The position numbers and the translations under genes are program-made. From the IMG/VR virus record IMGVR_UViG_3300024518_001520, positions 1 through 41,657 of that record: a stretch of DNA of 41,657 bases. One strand, given 5' to 3'. This document shows positions 20,155 to 28,200 of this stretch, piece after piece. Source of the DNA: a virus. The stretch's first letter is position 1. Each line of letters begins with the position of its first letter. The notes below the pieces were generated by a model. That model ran no database searches and was not told the origin of the DNA. It saw only the letters and a list, made by a program, of their open reading frames with translations.

Positions 20155-21313
20155 GCTATACGATTTAGTAAAATCAAAGAAAGATTATTGCTTCCTCTTA
20201 GAAGGCGAAAAATGTGTAGACAGGTTTAGGGAGTTTGTGGGAGGTAAATATCCAGCCACATCTATGCCAAATGGGGCAAATGTTGATCACACAGCATTAC
20301 GTTGGTTTGCACAGTTAAATATAAAGAAAATTATTATCATACCAGATAATGATGTGAGTGGCGAGAGTTTTGCAAAGGAAATGAGTGTGGAACTTCTAAA
20401 GATGAATATACAAAGCAAGATAGTGAAGCTAAAGGGCCTATACCCTGGGGAAGATTTCGTAGAGTGGGTAGATGTGCATAGACAAACACTCCCATTACTT
20501 CTAGGACACGTTAAAAATGCCCCTATTATACAAATGCCAAGCCAAAAGTTGATGAAGATGAGTGAGGTGGAAGCCGAAGAAGTGAAATGGATATGGAAGA
20601 ATAGGATACCAAAGGGGTTTTTAAGTGTCATCTTCGGTATGCCCGGCACCATGAAATCGTATCTTACCATAGCATTGGCTGTAGCTGGTTCTGTAGGGAA
20701 AGGATTTCCTTTACAAGAGGATAGGGATGCTTTTAATAGTTTGTTTTTGTTAGGGGAAGACTCAGCAAGGGGAGTTTTGTTGGATAGACTCAACAAGTTT
20801 GAGGATAAGAACTTAGATCGCATATTTGCTTTTGATGAAGGAATTAGCTTTGATCCCAATGGAATACAAGAGATAAAGAAAATGATAGTAGAGAACAATA
20901 TAAAAATGTGTGTGGTTGATCCACTGAACGCTTTTTTCCCAGCGTATGCAAACACTTCTAGTGATAATGAAATTAGAGAGATATTGTCTGAACTTATCTT
21001 AACTTGTAGGGAGAGAGATTGTGCTTTGGTTGCAATTTCTCATATGAACAAGGGACAAATGTCCGAAACGATTTATCGCCTATCTGGTTCTAGTGGAATA
21101 CCAGCTCTCTGTCGTTCTATCTACCTAGTAGGGAAAGTCAAGGAAGAATTAATGGGGAAGGGAGTCTATCATAGATCATTTTTAGTTCATGTAAAAAGTA
21201 ACTTATCTATGTTGACTCCCACGATAGAATTTAAAGTAAGAGAAGATGGAAGTTTTGAGTGGTTAGAACAATCTAGCTATGATGAAAGCGATATATTAAG
21301 GGGAGAAACATAA
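20030..21313 (+). CDS. TOPRIM primase / AAA_25 (RepA-like) helicase
   Basis: 427 residues. It opens with NYTNQYGEIIGVKVRKDF, typical of the primase inter-domain strand. The TOPRIM domain has FLLEGEKCVD (E58/E60) and IIPDND (D106, D108). The RecA-like ATPase follows with Walker A FGMPGTMKSYLT (K209), Walker B MCVVDPLNAF, and SHMNKG and LSGSSGIPALCRSIYLV, as in RepA-like hexameric helicases. It should unwind DNA and lay primers at the phage fork. The ATG overlaps the zinc-domain gene by 125 bases and has TTAGGA seven bases upstream, so it can start by itself. An A6 run at the joint (20025-20030) also permits a frameshift product. Confidence 0.88.
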   Translation: MLTYNYTNQYGEIIGVKVRKDFTDKPKEIYWTKSLTKAVPYRLYDLVKSKKDYCFLLEGEKCVDRFREFVGGKYPATSMPNGANVDHTALRWFAQLNIKKIIIIPDNDVSGESFAKEMSVELLKMNIQSKIVKLKGLYPGEDFVEWVDVHRQTLPLLLGHVKNAPIIQMPSQKLMKMSEVEAEEVKWIWKNRIPKGFLSVIFGMPGTMKSYLTIALAVAGSVGKGFPLQEDRDAFNSLFLLGEDSARGVLLDRLNKFEDKNLDRIFAFDEGISFDPNGIQEIKKMIVENNIKMCVVDPLNAFFPAYANTSSDNEIREILSELILTCRERDCALVAISHMNKGQMSETIYRLSGSSGIPALCRSIYLVGKVKEELMGKGVYHRSFLVHVKSNLSMLTPTIEFKVREDGSFEWLEQSSYDESDILRGET

Positions 21314-21558
21314 TGGAAGAACAAGAAGAACTGTTTGGAAAAGAAGAACATTGGGACAATATGCCAGAGTTCCTTCAAGAAAAACAAGAAGACCCTTTCT
21401 CTACCATTACAGTTCGATTTGAAACAGAGGAAGATTTGAACGATTTTTCACAGAAGATAGGGCAGAAATTAACTCCCCTTTCAAAATCTATATGGCATCC
21501 CTATAAGTCGCATTGGGGAGATGAAGTCAATAATTTGAGGTGGCAAGATGAATCCTAG
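21313..21558 (+). CDS. Small TAGT-associated protein of unknown role
   Basis: 81 residues. The core DNMPEFLQEKQEDPFSTITVRFETEEDLNDFSQKIGQ followed by KSIWHP resembles a short protein I recall next to TAGT and ParB-like genes in many phage genomes; its role has not been described to my knowledge. It looks like a single beta-alpha-beta unit. AAGGGGAG precedes the ATG; the end overlaps the glycosyltransferase start. Confidence 0.75.
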   Translation: MEEQEELFGKEEHWDNMPEFLQEKQEDPFSTITVRFETEEDLNDFSQKIGQKLTPLSKSIWHPYKSHWGDEVNNLRWQDES

Positions 21559-22399
21559 TTATCCTATCTATATTATATCAAAAAGTCGTTGGGAAAATGG
21601 GTTGACATACAAATTGTTGGACAAACTTGATGTCCCTTATAGAATGGTAGTAGAAAAAGAACAATACGAAAACTATTTAGAATATGTAGATAGAGACAAG
21701 TTACTTATATTGCCAAAGAAGTATTCAGAAGAATATGACACTTTTTGGAAAGACGAGGATAGAAGGAAGGGGTCTGGTCCTGCAAGGAACTTCGTATGGG
21801 ATCACTCTACAGAAAGTGGGGCAAAGAGACATTGGATTATGGATGACAATATAGAAGGATTTCACAGACTAAACCGAAACATAAAAGCGTTGGTTACGAG
21901 TGGGACTATATTTAAGATTATGGAAGATTTCGTAGACAGATATAAGAATGTATATATTGCTGGTCCAAACTATCAGAATTTTATCAGAAGGTCGGAGAAG
22001 GTATCTTATCCATTTATATTGAATACAAGGATATATTCTTGTCTGTTGATACAAAACGATATCCCTTATAGATGGAGAGGGAGATACAATGAAGATACCG
22101 ATTTATGTTTAAGAGTGTTAAAAGATGGACATTGTACTATACAGTTTAACGCTTTCTTGCAAGGAAAAGTAACAACGCAAAGAATGAAAGGGGGGAATAT
22201 GGAGATATATAAAGAGGGGACACTTCAAAAAAGCAAGATGTTAGCCGAAATGCACCCAGACGTTGCTAAAGTAGTATGGAGATTTAATCGTTGGCATCAT
22301 TTAGTGGATTACAGCAGATTTAAAAGGAATCAGTTAGTAAAGCTAGATGGATTAGACGTACCTAAAGGAATTAACAATTATGGGATGATATTAAAATGA
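21548..22399 (+). CDS. TET-associated-type glycosyltransferase (TAGT)
   Basis: 283 residues. The sequence matches the TAGT/GREB1-type family: YPIYIISKSRWENGLTYKLL at the start, GPARNFVWDHS, RHWIMDDNIEGF (DDN as the likely metal/nucleotide-sugar site, residues about 99-101), NTRIYSCLLI, RGRYNEDTDLCLRVL and a late HPDVAKVVWRFNRWHH. Family members in phages are proposed to glycosylate hydroxymethylated bases produced by TET/JBP oxygenases. I see no TET, thymidylate-hydroxymethylase or cytosine methylase here, so the acceptor is open. It lies in the early DNA-metabolism operon, which suits a DNA target. Confidence 0.85.
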   Translation: MNPSYPIYIISKSRWENGLTYKLLDKLDVPYRMVVEKEQYENYLEYVDRDKLLILPKKYSEEYDTFWKDEDRRKGSGPARNFVWDHSTESGAKRHWIMDDNIEGFHRLNRNIKALVTSGTIFKIMEDFVDRYKNVYIAGPNYQNFIRRSEKVSYPFILNTRIYSCLLIQNDIPYRWRGRYNEDTDLCLRVLKDGHCTIQFNAFLQGKVTTQRMKGGNMEIYKEGTLQKSKMLAEMHPDVAKVVWRFNRWHHLVDYSRFKRNQLVKLDGLDVPKGINNYGMILK

Positions 22400-22416
22400 A
22401 AACTATAGGAGAAAAC

Positions 22417-22680
22417 ATGGAAACAAACAATGCAGAAGAAATTGATCGAATGTTGACATTGGCAGAGATTAGTCAAATTATGAATGTAAGTCTCCAAACA
22501 GTAAGAAGAATGGTGAAAGATGGAGTGTTCCCAAGAGTTTTTCGTCTTAAAAGACACGATGGGAGGTTGGGACACACAAGAGTTTATTTAAGCGATTTTG
22601 AAAGGTTTAGACAAGAAAACACACAAAATAACAACTCGCCATATCAAAGATTGCGACATAGCCATGAAAAAGAGGTCTAG
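22417..22680 (+). CDS. Excisionase/MerR-like helix-turn-helix protein
   Basis: 87 residues. The core LTLAEISQIMNVSLQTVRRMVKDGVFP is the excisionase-family winged HTH, and a wing RHDGRLGHTRVYLSDFERF follows. I use the second ATG, which has ATAGGAGAAAAC before it, rather than the first, which overlaps the TAGT stop. With no integrase gene in the genome it is more likely a transcription regulator or DNA-architecture protein than a true excisionase. Confidence 0.82.
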   Translation: METNNAEEIDRMLTLAEISQIMNVSLQTVRRMVKDGVFPRVFRLKRHDGRLGHTRVYLSDFERFRQENTQNNNSPYQRLRHSHEKEV

Positions 22681-22975
22681 GAGTGCGATAGGTAGGGCAA
22701 ACAAACGAAGGGGACAACAAGGGAATAAGTGGTTTAAAGACTTTTTATCAGCATTGTATAAAGGACATAGAGTGTTTAACGTACACTCTGCAAGTGGTGA
22801 TCCTTACAAAGCGGATTTGATGTTAGCAAAACAAGCGTTAGGATTTCAAGTAAAGAGAATGAAAGAGTTTCCAGCTTCTATCCAAAAGGGTTTGAGTGAT
22901 GATGGGTTAGGTTTATTTGTAGAGGATTCTGGTGATGCGATTGCCTTAATACGAATCAATATAAAGGAAACGTAA
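22664..22975 (+). CDS. PDDEXK-like nuclease (resolvase-type)
   Basis: 103 residues. A basic N-terminus SRSAIGRANKRRGQQGNKWFKDFL leads to HSASGDPYKADLML (D51) and FQVKRM (Q62-V-K64), a D...QxK variant of the PD-(D/E)xK nuclease core. Small phage proteins of this kind act as Holliday-junction resolvases or nicking nucleases. An upstream TTG could extend it by 22 residues, but that stretch overlaps the HTH gene and looks unrelated. The catalytic acidic residue of ExK is Gln here, which is accepted in several PDDEXK families. Confidence 0.72.
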   Translation: MKKRSRSAIGRANKRRGQQGNKWFKDFLSALYKGHRVFNVHSASGDPYKADLMLAKQALGFQVKRMKEFPASIQKGLSDDGLGLFVEDSGDAIALIRINIKET

Positions 22976-23154
22976 TGTCAACAGACACGATGGTTGTGGG
23001 GATGCGAAATCTAATGTATTATTTATCACAAGGATATTATGTAAAAGATAAATTAAAGGACAATAAGTTTTTAGTAGAGAAAGTGGTCTACTGCTGTGAG
23101 GGAGAGGACTGTGGTGCATCATCAAGGAGTTTTTTTACCCCTCCTTCTTCTTGA
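22975..23154 (+). CDS. Unknown 59-aa protein, last rightward gene
   Basis: Begins MSTDTMVVGMRNLMYYLSQGYYVKDKLKDNKFLVEK and contains CCEGEDC, perhaps a metal site. The start overlaps the nuclease stop as TAATG. The last 13 codons run through the first of two hairpins that end the operon, so the very C-terminus (SSRSFFTPPSS) is shaped by an RNA structure. Confidence 0.6.
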   Translation: MSTDTMVVGMRNLMYYLSQGYYVKDKLKDNKFLVEKVVYCCEGEDCGASSRSFFTPPSS

Positions 23155-23159
23155 TGGTG
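23117..23159 (+). terminator. First hairpin at the end of the rightward operon
   Basis: CATCATCAAG (23117-23126) pairs with CTTGATGGTG (23150-23159) with one G-T wobble, and GGAG/CTCC can extend it. It overlaps the last codons of the 59-residue gene and precedes the main terminator by seven bases. It could protect the 3' end or support termination. Confidence 0.45.
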
Positions 23160-23166
23160 TGAATGA

Positions 23167-23193
23167 GGGCATACCTCGATGGTATGCCCTTTT
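23167..23193 (+). terminator. Rho-independent terminator of the rightward early operon
   Basis: GGGCATACC (23167-23175), five-base loop, GGTATGCCC (23181-23189), then TTTTCTT. A textbook intrinsic terminator placed between the convergent operons. The leftward side has no U-tract, so it mainly stops rightward transcription. Confidence 0.88.
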
Positions 23194-23241
23194 CTTATGA
23201 ATAAAAATTGAGAACTATTTGGTTTATTGTCTAACAACTTT

Positions 23242-23988
23242 TCAAGTATATTGCTTCCCACCATAGAACAAGCTACTCCTCTTGAGAATGTCGATTTGGT
23301 TGACGTTAAATAAACCATTAGGCGACACATGGATTATAGAGAACCCTTGTTGCCAGTTAGGAACTCCCTTTATGTATTCTGGATTTAGGGAGCAGAGACA
23401 GGCATTTTCAAAGGAGGCGTATGTTCCTCCCCTTAAAGTTACAGAATACCTACCCATTCTATGCGTGTGGCCAGTCAATGTGGAACATCCATTTCCTTCC
23501 CACTCCGATCTTGCACTATAGGCACTGTGCTTCCTCACAATCTTCCCGTGATACACATATAACTTACCCAGCCATATACCTTCCCCATACTCTAAATATT
23601 TGACACCCAATTCATCTAACCCATACAGAGTGGCGAAAGATAGTTTGCTTACTTGAATACCTCTATCTTGCCCTAATCTATGAATAGCTTCATTCTTCCA
23701 AATCCAGCGTCTGGCCCTATCCTCATGGTTTCCGCCTATGTAAGTAATATTGGTAGTAATTTTTTGCAGTTCTTTAATAAATTTACCCAACTCCTCTATC
23801 TCTAAGTCTAACGAGGAAGGGCTAAATGGTCGTTTATCAAAGGTAGATATCGGCTGGCAGTCTACGATATCGCCATTGAGGACAATTTCATCTACCTTAT
23901 TTTTCTTCAAAAACGACAATAAAAGATTAACTACTTTCTTATCATGGAAAGGAATATGCAGGTCGTTAAGAACGCAATAACTGTTAAT
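23242..23988 (-). CDS. Calcineurin-like metallophosphoesterase with probable ATT start
   Basis: 248 residues if started at ATT 23988. Metal-binding motifs of the family occur in order: NDLHIPFHD (D9, H11), NGDIVD (D40), GGNHEDR (N87, H88), VYHGK (H147) and GHTHRMG (H174, H176). The first of these lies upstream of the first TTG (23919) and no ATG, GTG or TTG precedes it before the spanin's stop codon, so the conserved DxH motif is only included with a non-standard start. ATT is preceded by CGGAG with seven bases between, a good site. Substrate unknown; phage members act on nucleotides or DNA ends. It is the last gene of the late operon. Confidence 0.85.
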   Translation of the reverse strand: MNSYCVLNDLHIPFHDKKVVNLLLSFLKKNKVDEIVLNGDIVDCQPISTFDKRPFSPSSLDLEIEELGKFIKELQKITTNITYIGGNHEDRARRWIWKNEAIHRLGQDRGIQVSKLSFATLYGLDELGVKYLEYGEGIWLGKLYVYHGKIVRKHSAYSARSEWEGNGCSTLTGHTHRMGRYSVTLRGGTYASFENACLCSLNPEYIKGVPNWQQGFSIIHVSPNGLFNVNQIDILKRSSLFYGGKQYT

Positions 23989-24000
23989 AAAATATCTCCG

Positions 24001-24246
24001 CTATCGGTTGGCATCTTTTACGCATACAGCGTCAAAGGTAGTATTGTGTAGGAATATCTCTTTAAGAGTGGATTTACTATCTTTATCACTCCAAGTGATC
24101 GGTTTAAAAAGTTCGCAGGAAACGTCAGTCTTTGCGTTTATACCTTGCAGACTTGAGCATCCGTTCATACTTAAGCCTATGCAAAGCATCCCTAGCACGA
24201 AGCCCCTTCGACACCTTTTCCAAGTTAGCAATCTCAATCTCCGCAT
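24001..24246 (-). CDS. Outer-membrane spanin (Rz1-like lipoprotein), overlapping the inner spanin
   Basis: About 81 residues. A basic n-region (MRRLRLLTWKRCRRG) precedes a hydrophobic stretch FVLGMLCIGLSM and a lipobox-like MNGC. The mature part CSSLQGIN...CELFKPITWSDKD...LKEIFLHNTTFDAVC matches a common phage lysis lipoprotein pattern (paired cysteines, PI, HN). The gene overlaps the inner-spanin gene in another frame, the classical Rz/Rz1 arrangement. With it, the phage would fuse inner and outer membranes at the end of lysis, which implies a host with two membranes. The start is uncertain: a later Met would also give a short signal. Confidence 0.75.
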   Translation of the reverse strand: MRRLRLLTWKRCRRGFVLGMLCIGLSMNGCSSLQGINAKTDVSCELFKPITWSDKDSKSTLKEIFLHNTTFDAVCVKDANR

Positions 24247-24346
24247 TAACGGAGTCAGCGATCCTATCATTTTCCTTTTTCCTCCAAAACCACTGTAAAA
24301 ACGTAGTTCCAACACTTTTGAGGAGGGCGGATACAATCGGCCACAT
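24125..24346 (-). CDS. Inner-membrane spanin-like protein
   Basis: 73 residues: MWPIVSALLKSVGTTFLQWFW forms a short N-terminal membrane-seeking helix, followed by a charged coiled region (ENDRIADSVNAEIEIANLEKVSKGLRARDALHRLKYERML) ending in basic residues. This is a short version of Rz-type inner spanins. It begins right after the double stop of the holin gene and overlaps the lipoprotein gene by 122 bases in a different frame. The hydrophobic helix is weak for a transmembrane segment, so the call rests mainly on the overlap and on its neighbours. Confidence 0.65.
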   Translation of the reverse strand: MWPIVSALLKSVGTTFLQWFWRKKENDRIADSVNAEIEIANLEKVSKGLRARDALHRLKYERMLKSARYKRKD

Positions 24347-24349
24347 TTA

Positions 24350-24541
24350 TTATATATCGTCAGCGTTCTTGGCTTTATTCACATTTAGGCCAAGTACGTT
24401 TATGATACTTGATATCATGTTCAGAAAATCGTTATCAGATTTACTAGGAGTTAAAGACGCAATTATACTTGCTCCACTTATTAGGAGAGTGATTGCGTGT
24501 ACCAGTTCGGGTAGTTTTGAAATCCAGTCCATAATTGCCAT
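24350..24541 (-). CDS. Holin-like small membrane protein
   Basis: 63 residues with one clear transmembrane helix (LVHAITLLISGASIIASLTP, residues 12-31) and a second, weaker amphipathic segment (FLNMISSIINVLGLNV). The combination ISGASIIASLTP...D...N resembles a holin-like family common in phages of aquatic bacteria. A strong AAGGAGAAACACA precedes the ATG. It lies between the degenerate lysozyme-like gene and the spanins, as a holin should. Confidence 0.72.
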   Translation of the reverse strand: MAIMDWISKLPELVHAITLLISGASIIASLTPSKSDNDFLNMISSIINVLGLNVNKAKNADDI

Positions 24542-24552
24542 TGTGTTTCTCC

Positions 24553-24972
24553 TTATGAATATGCTTTTTCAAGCAAATCATTTAGTTGTTTTTTAACATT
24601 ACTATCTTTTTCAGCCAAAGTACGAAAATAACCAGCAGCCTCTGAACGCAAGGGGTAAATCAATTTCCACCCATGCGACAAAAGAAGTGCCTTCGTGTTT
24701 GGGCCTATCTCACCATCGTCTAAAAGAGTTTCTCCACAACTCATTAAACTACGTTGCAAGACACGATTTGATTCTTTTACTCCTATAAATGAAGAAAGGA
24801 CAAATAGCCTATACGCTATTTCACTATAATTTCCATCGACCATATTCGCCATAGAGGCGTATTTGCTTTTATCCCATAGTTCCCTATATTTGTTTTTAGT
24901 AGGTTCATCACTTTTAATGGAAGGGTTTGATATCTGCAATCTTTGAAAAGCCGAGAGAAATCTGTCTTTCAT
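24553..24972 (-). CDS. GH108-like lysozyme remnant lacking the catalytic N-terminus
   Basis: 139 residues. The C-terminal part resembles the second half of GH108/N-acetylmuramidase-type endolysins: YRELWDKSKY, SEIAYRLFVLSSFIGVKESNRVLQRSL and the peptidoglycan-binding-3 pattern LLDDGEIGPNTKALL. The region that should carry the catalytic Glu (EGGYxxDPxDxGGxT) is absent: the protein passes from MKDRFLSAFQRL directly to the YRELW segment. I chose the ATG with AAGGAAAAGA before it; an upstream ATG (25068) adds 32 basic residues that overlap the secreted-protein gene. It may be inactive as an enzyme, act as a binding or regulatory subunit, or use another active site. Confidence 0.62.
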   Translation of the reverse strand: MKDRFLSAFQRLQISNPSIKSDEPTKNKYRELWDKSKYASMANMVDGNYSEIAYRLFVLSSFIGVKESNRVLQRSLMSCGETLLDDGEIGPNTKALLLSHGWKLIYPLRSEAAGYFRTLAEKDSNVKKQLNDLLEKAYS

Positions 24973-25237
24973 TCTTTTCCTTATCTTTCTTAACAAGCGG
25001 GAGTATGTTTTTCTTAAAGCACTCAGAATCAATTTTGATTTCAATGTAATCTGCAAACTTGGCTCCATGTTTTATACTGTCATAGCCTATGGCGTAAGCT
25101 GTGCAAGGTATGGGCGAGAAACAAGTTTGTTTAAAAGCTGGCATAACGAAACGAACTACTTCTTTTTTTTCTTGGGTCGGAGTAGCACCGAGTACAAAGA
25201 ACATACTTAGTGCTAATAGTGCAGTCTTGTAAATCAT
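24914..25237 (-). CDS. Secreted cysteine-containing small protein
   Basis: 107 residues with a signal peptide (MIYKTALLALSMFFVLGATPTQ). The mature part has three cysteines (KQTCFSPIPCTAYAIGYDS, SECFKKN) and an otherwise charged helical end. A periplasmic location is likely. It is the first gene of the lysis cluster, which suggests a lysis-regulating or exclusion role, but no family is recognised. GAAAGG precedes the ATG. Confidence 0.7.
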   Translation of the reverse strand: MIYKTALLALSMFFVLGATPTQEKKEVVRFVMPAFKQTCFSPIPCTAYAIGYDSIKHGAKFADYIEIKIDSECFKKNILPLVKKDKEKNERQISLGFSKIADIKPFH

Positions 25238-25266
25238 AATAGCCTTTCTATAGGCTTGTCAATAGT

Positions 25267-28200
25267 TTATTTTGTGGGTACAACATTAAATTCTAATCTA
25301 TTTGTGGGGGGGTCTATTTTTTTAAGTTTATAATCATCATTTTGAAGTTGTCTTAAATAATCGACCGACATCTTTTTAAACCTTTTATCATCTTCGTGTG
25401 GGATAACTTGAGATAAATTTTCAAGGATATCTACTCTGTTCTCTAATCCTAAATTCAAAAGATTGATGTATGTTTTTCTAAGGGCAGTTAGTCTTTCTGG
25501 ATAAGGAGTTGTTGTTCCTCCTATGGCTCTATTCAAATCCTTTGCGATTGTAGGGTCAAGCATGATATTTTTTATAGTATCGTTCCATTTGTCTTTTCCA
25601 ATTCTTTTAAAGAAATTTAGTCCTAATCTTGAATATACGAAACGAGCTGGTAGGAAGCGACTATGCAAAACCCAAAGCATATTGCCTAACATGGCTGGTG
25701 TGGTTCCCATCCATCCCGATACCTCTCCCATAATGTCTAAAGGTTGTCCACCCTTTGGTTTTACACTTGGTCTTACTTCAGACATTTCTTTTAAAACCAT
25801 AATATCTTTAAGATTTTTTAGATGTTCTTTTCCAGCTTTTGTTGTACCAAACAACTTTTCTAAACTTGGTTCGTGTTGACGAAGTAATTTATACATTTCT
25901 TTTGCTTCACCTTGATTTGCAATCAAACTAAATACATGAGTCCTTAGACCTTGTAAAGCTGGTCTATTTCCTCTTAAATCTTTTATTAGTTTATCCATGT
26001 ATAATGGTTCATTTAATGCTTTTTTTACTATTTCAACTGGCTGATAGGCTTCATCATAAGTTCCTTTTTTAACTAATTGCTCTACAAAAGTCCCTTTAGT
26101 CCATTCTTGTTCTCTTTTAGATATTCTAAGTCTTTCGTCTGCTAACATTTTATACGATTCAATTCTGTTAGCAATAAATTTGTCTGGGTCTATATTGGCT
26201 ACCTCTAATACTTCCCTATAATCTTCTAGCCATTTTTCTGCCTTATCTGTGTTCCATACCTTGTTTCCTTTTTTGATCTCTACAGTTTTTTCCCATAAAT
26301 CGTGCAAAAGTCCACGTTCTATGTCTTCTGTATCAAAGCCATGCACACGAATATAATCTTCCATTAAAGTTGCCCCACCTTGTCTAGTAGGTTTAATGTG
26401 TAACATCGCTACAACTTCATCTTCGGTATATCTAAACCCAAAAGGACCTTTTCTCATAAGTTCTTGAGGATATCCTCTTTTAAAAGCGTTTATGTGGTTT
26501 AAGAAATATGCTTTTTTGTAGGCATCAAATCTTTCTGATAAACTTGCATTTATAGGAATGTTTAGTTTGGCAGCAGTTTCTGGGGAAAGGGACCCTAATT
26601 CAAGAGCCACGTTGATCTCTGAATCTCCTCTCAATCTTGCTATCTCAGCGTCTATCATAGGTTGTGCGTCTTGTTTAGACAAATCATCTAGTATAGTCTT
26701 GGATTGATTCGGATCGATTAAATCTTCCGCAGATACACCTTTATAGGTTTCTCCCTTTTGAATCCTATCTAATATATTTTCTCTTGATTGTAGGATAGCT
26801 TTATTTGCAAAAGAAGTAGGAAATGCTGGTTCTGGGCCAGGTAGACGCAAGGCTTCATCAGATATAGAGTCTATCATATCGTTTATTCTTTTTTTGAATT
26901 GTGCCAAATTCCTAAACGATTCGACAGCAGTAGCACTTTTGTAAGTTTTTGCCCCTATATTCAACATCTCTCTTTGAACTCTTTGACCTAACATCTTTAA
27001 AATTAAAAAGCCTCTCCCATCCAATAAATCTTCTGTAATTCCTTTTATGGTATCTTTGCCAATGAAATCTATACCTTCAGTGCTTCTAACTAATCTATTA
27101 AAATCATTGACTATGGATTGTGTAGCTATGATGGAGTCTTCGGGAAGGAAGACTTTGGCTTGATTAACTCCAGTTTCATCACCTATCTTTCTCCATTCAT
27201 CGATACTGTTATCAAATTTCTGTATGGTATCCTTTCTTATTTTTGCCCCCATAGCTTTTCTGCTTTTTATGGGTTGAAGGAATCCCATTTCAGACCCCAT
27301 TCCTTTTTCTACTCTTTTTATGTCTTCCTTAAACTCTTTTATCTTTTTTTTGAATGTCCTTTGAGCAGCAGCACCAATAGTCATGGTTTCTGAATAGGAA
27401 GGGGTAATACTTTGAATAAATTCTGCTATTCTTTTTTGACTTATATCTGGTTGTGCTAACAAAAATTGTTTTTGTGCTTCATTTAATATGTTAGAATCTA
27501 CCAATGTATCTAATGAAGACTTCATATTAATATAGCCTGGATTTAAACCAGCTGTTGTAACAGAAGGGTCAATACCTTCTCCTATCAAACCAGCTTTTTC
27601 TGCTAATCCAAATCTCTCTTTAGCACCTTCTGGTGTATGTCTAAGGGCTGAAACTCCAACATCTTCATATTTACCAATTACTCTAGGATCGCCCTCTGCT
27701 AAATAAGGAGACAATTCTTTTAACTTATTCTTTTGCCATTCTGCAACTGTGGCATCTCCTTGTTCAGCCAAACTTTTCATGCTTTGACTCCAATTTACCA
27801 ATCTCATTTTAGTAGGTATTATTTTTGCTAATCCTTTAAGTGCTGTAAAGGAAAGTGGACCAAGAAGTTGACCACTCATTTCAGCGAGAATACTATCTGG
27901 AATTACTTGTTGCATAACCCCAGCACCAGCACCAGCACCAACAGTAAAGCCAAGTTCTCTTGTGGTAGCCCTCAATGGATCAGCCCCAATTTGTTCCATT
28001 AAACTTTGGCCACTTTCTCTTAATCTAGGTATTATTTGTTTTCTTGCCCTTCCTAAATTCTGTAAATTAGTAGCTTTTGGGAAAAATCCTTTCCCTTCCG
28101 AAAAAACTTTTCCGAACTCTGGGACTGCTCTTTGTCTTGTATAGCCAGCAGGGTCAGTAAATGCTTTCTTAAAAAATCCTTGTCCTTCACGACCCATAGC

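Noticed and set aside
20287-20955. 222-codon open frame on the - strand
   Set aside because: Antisense to the primase/helicase, which has intact motifs; composition is Ser/Phe/Ile-rich as expected for a shadow frame.
22598-22663. TTG-initiated N-terminal extension of the nuclease
   Set aside because: The extra 22 residues overlap the HTH gene, look unlike the nuclease family start, and lack a better binding site.
22417-22680. Evidence for lysogeny from an excisionase-like protein
   Set aside because: No integrase, repressor or attachment-site pair was found; this HTH family is also common in lytic phages.
23088-23330. 80-codon leftward frame over the terminator region
   Set aside because: It runs through both hairpins and into the phosphoesterase gene in another frame and has no start signal.
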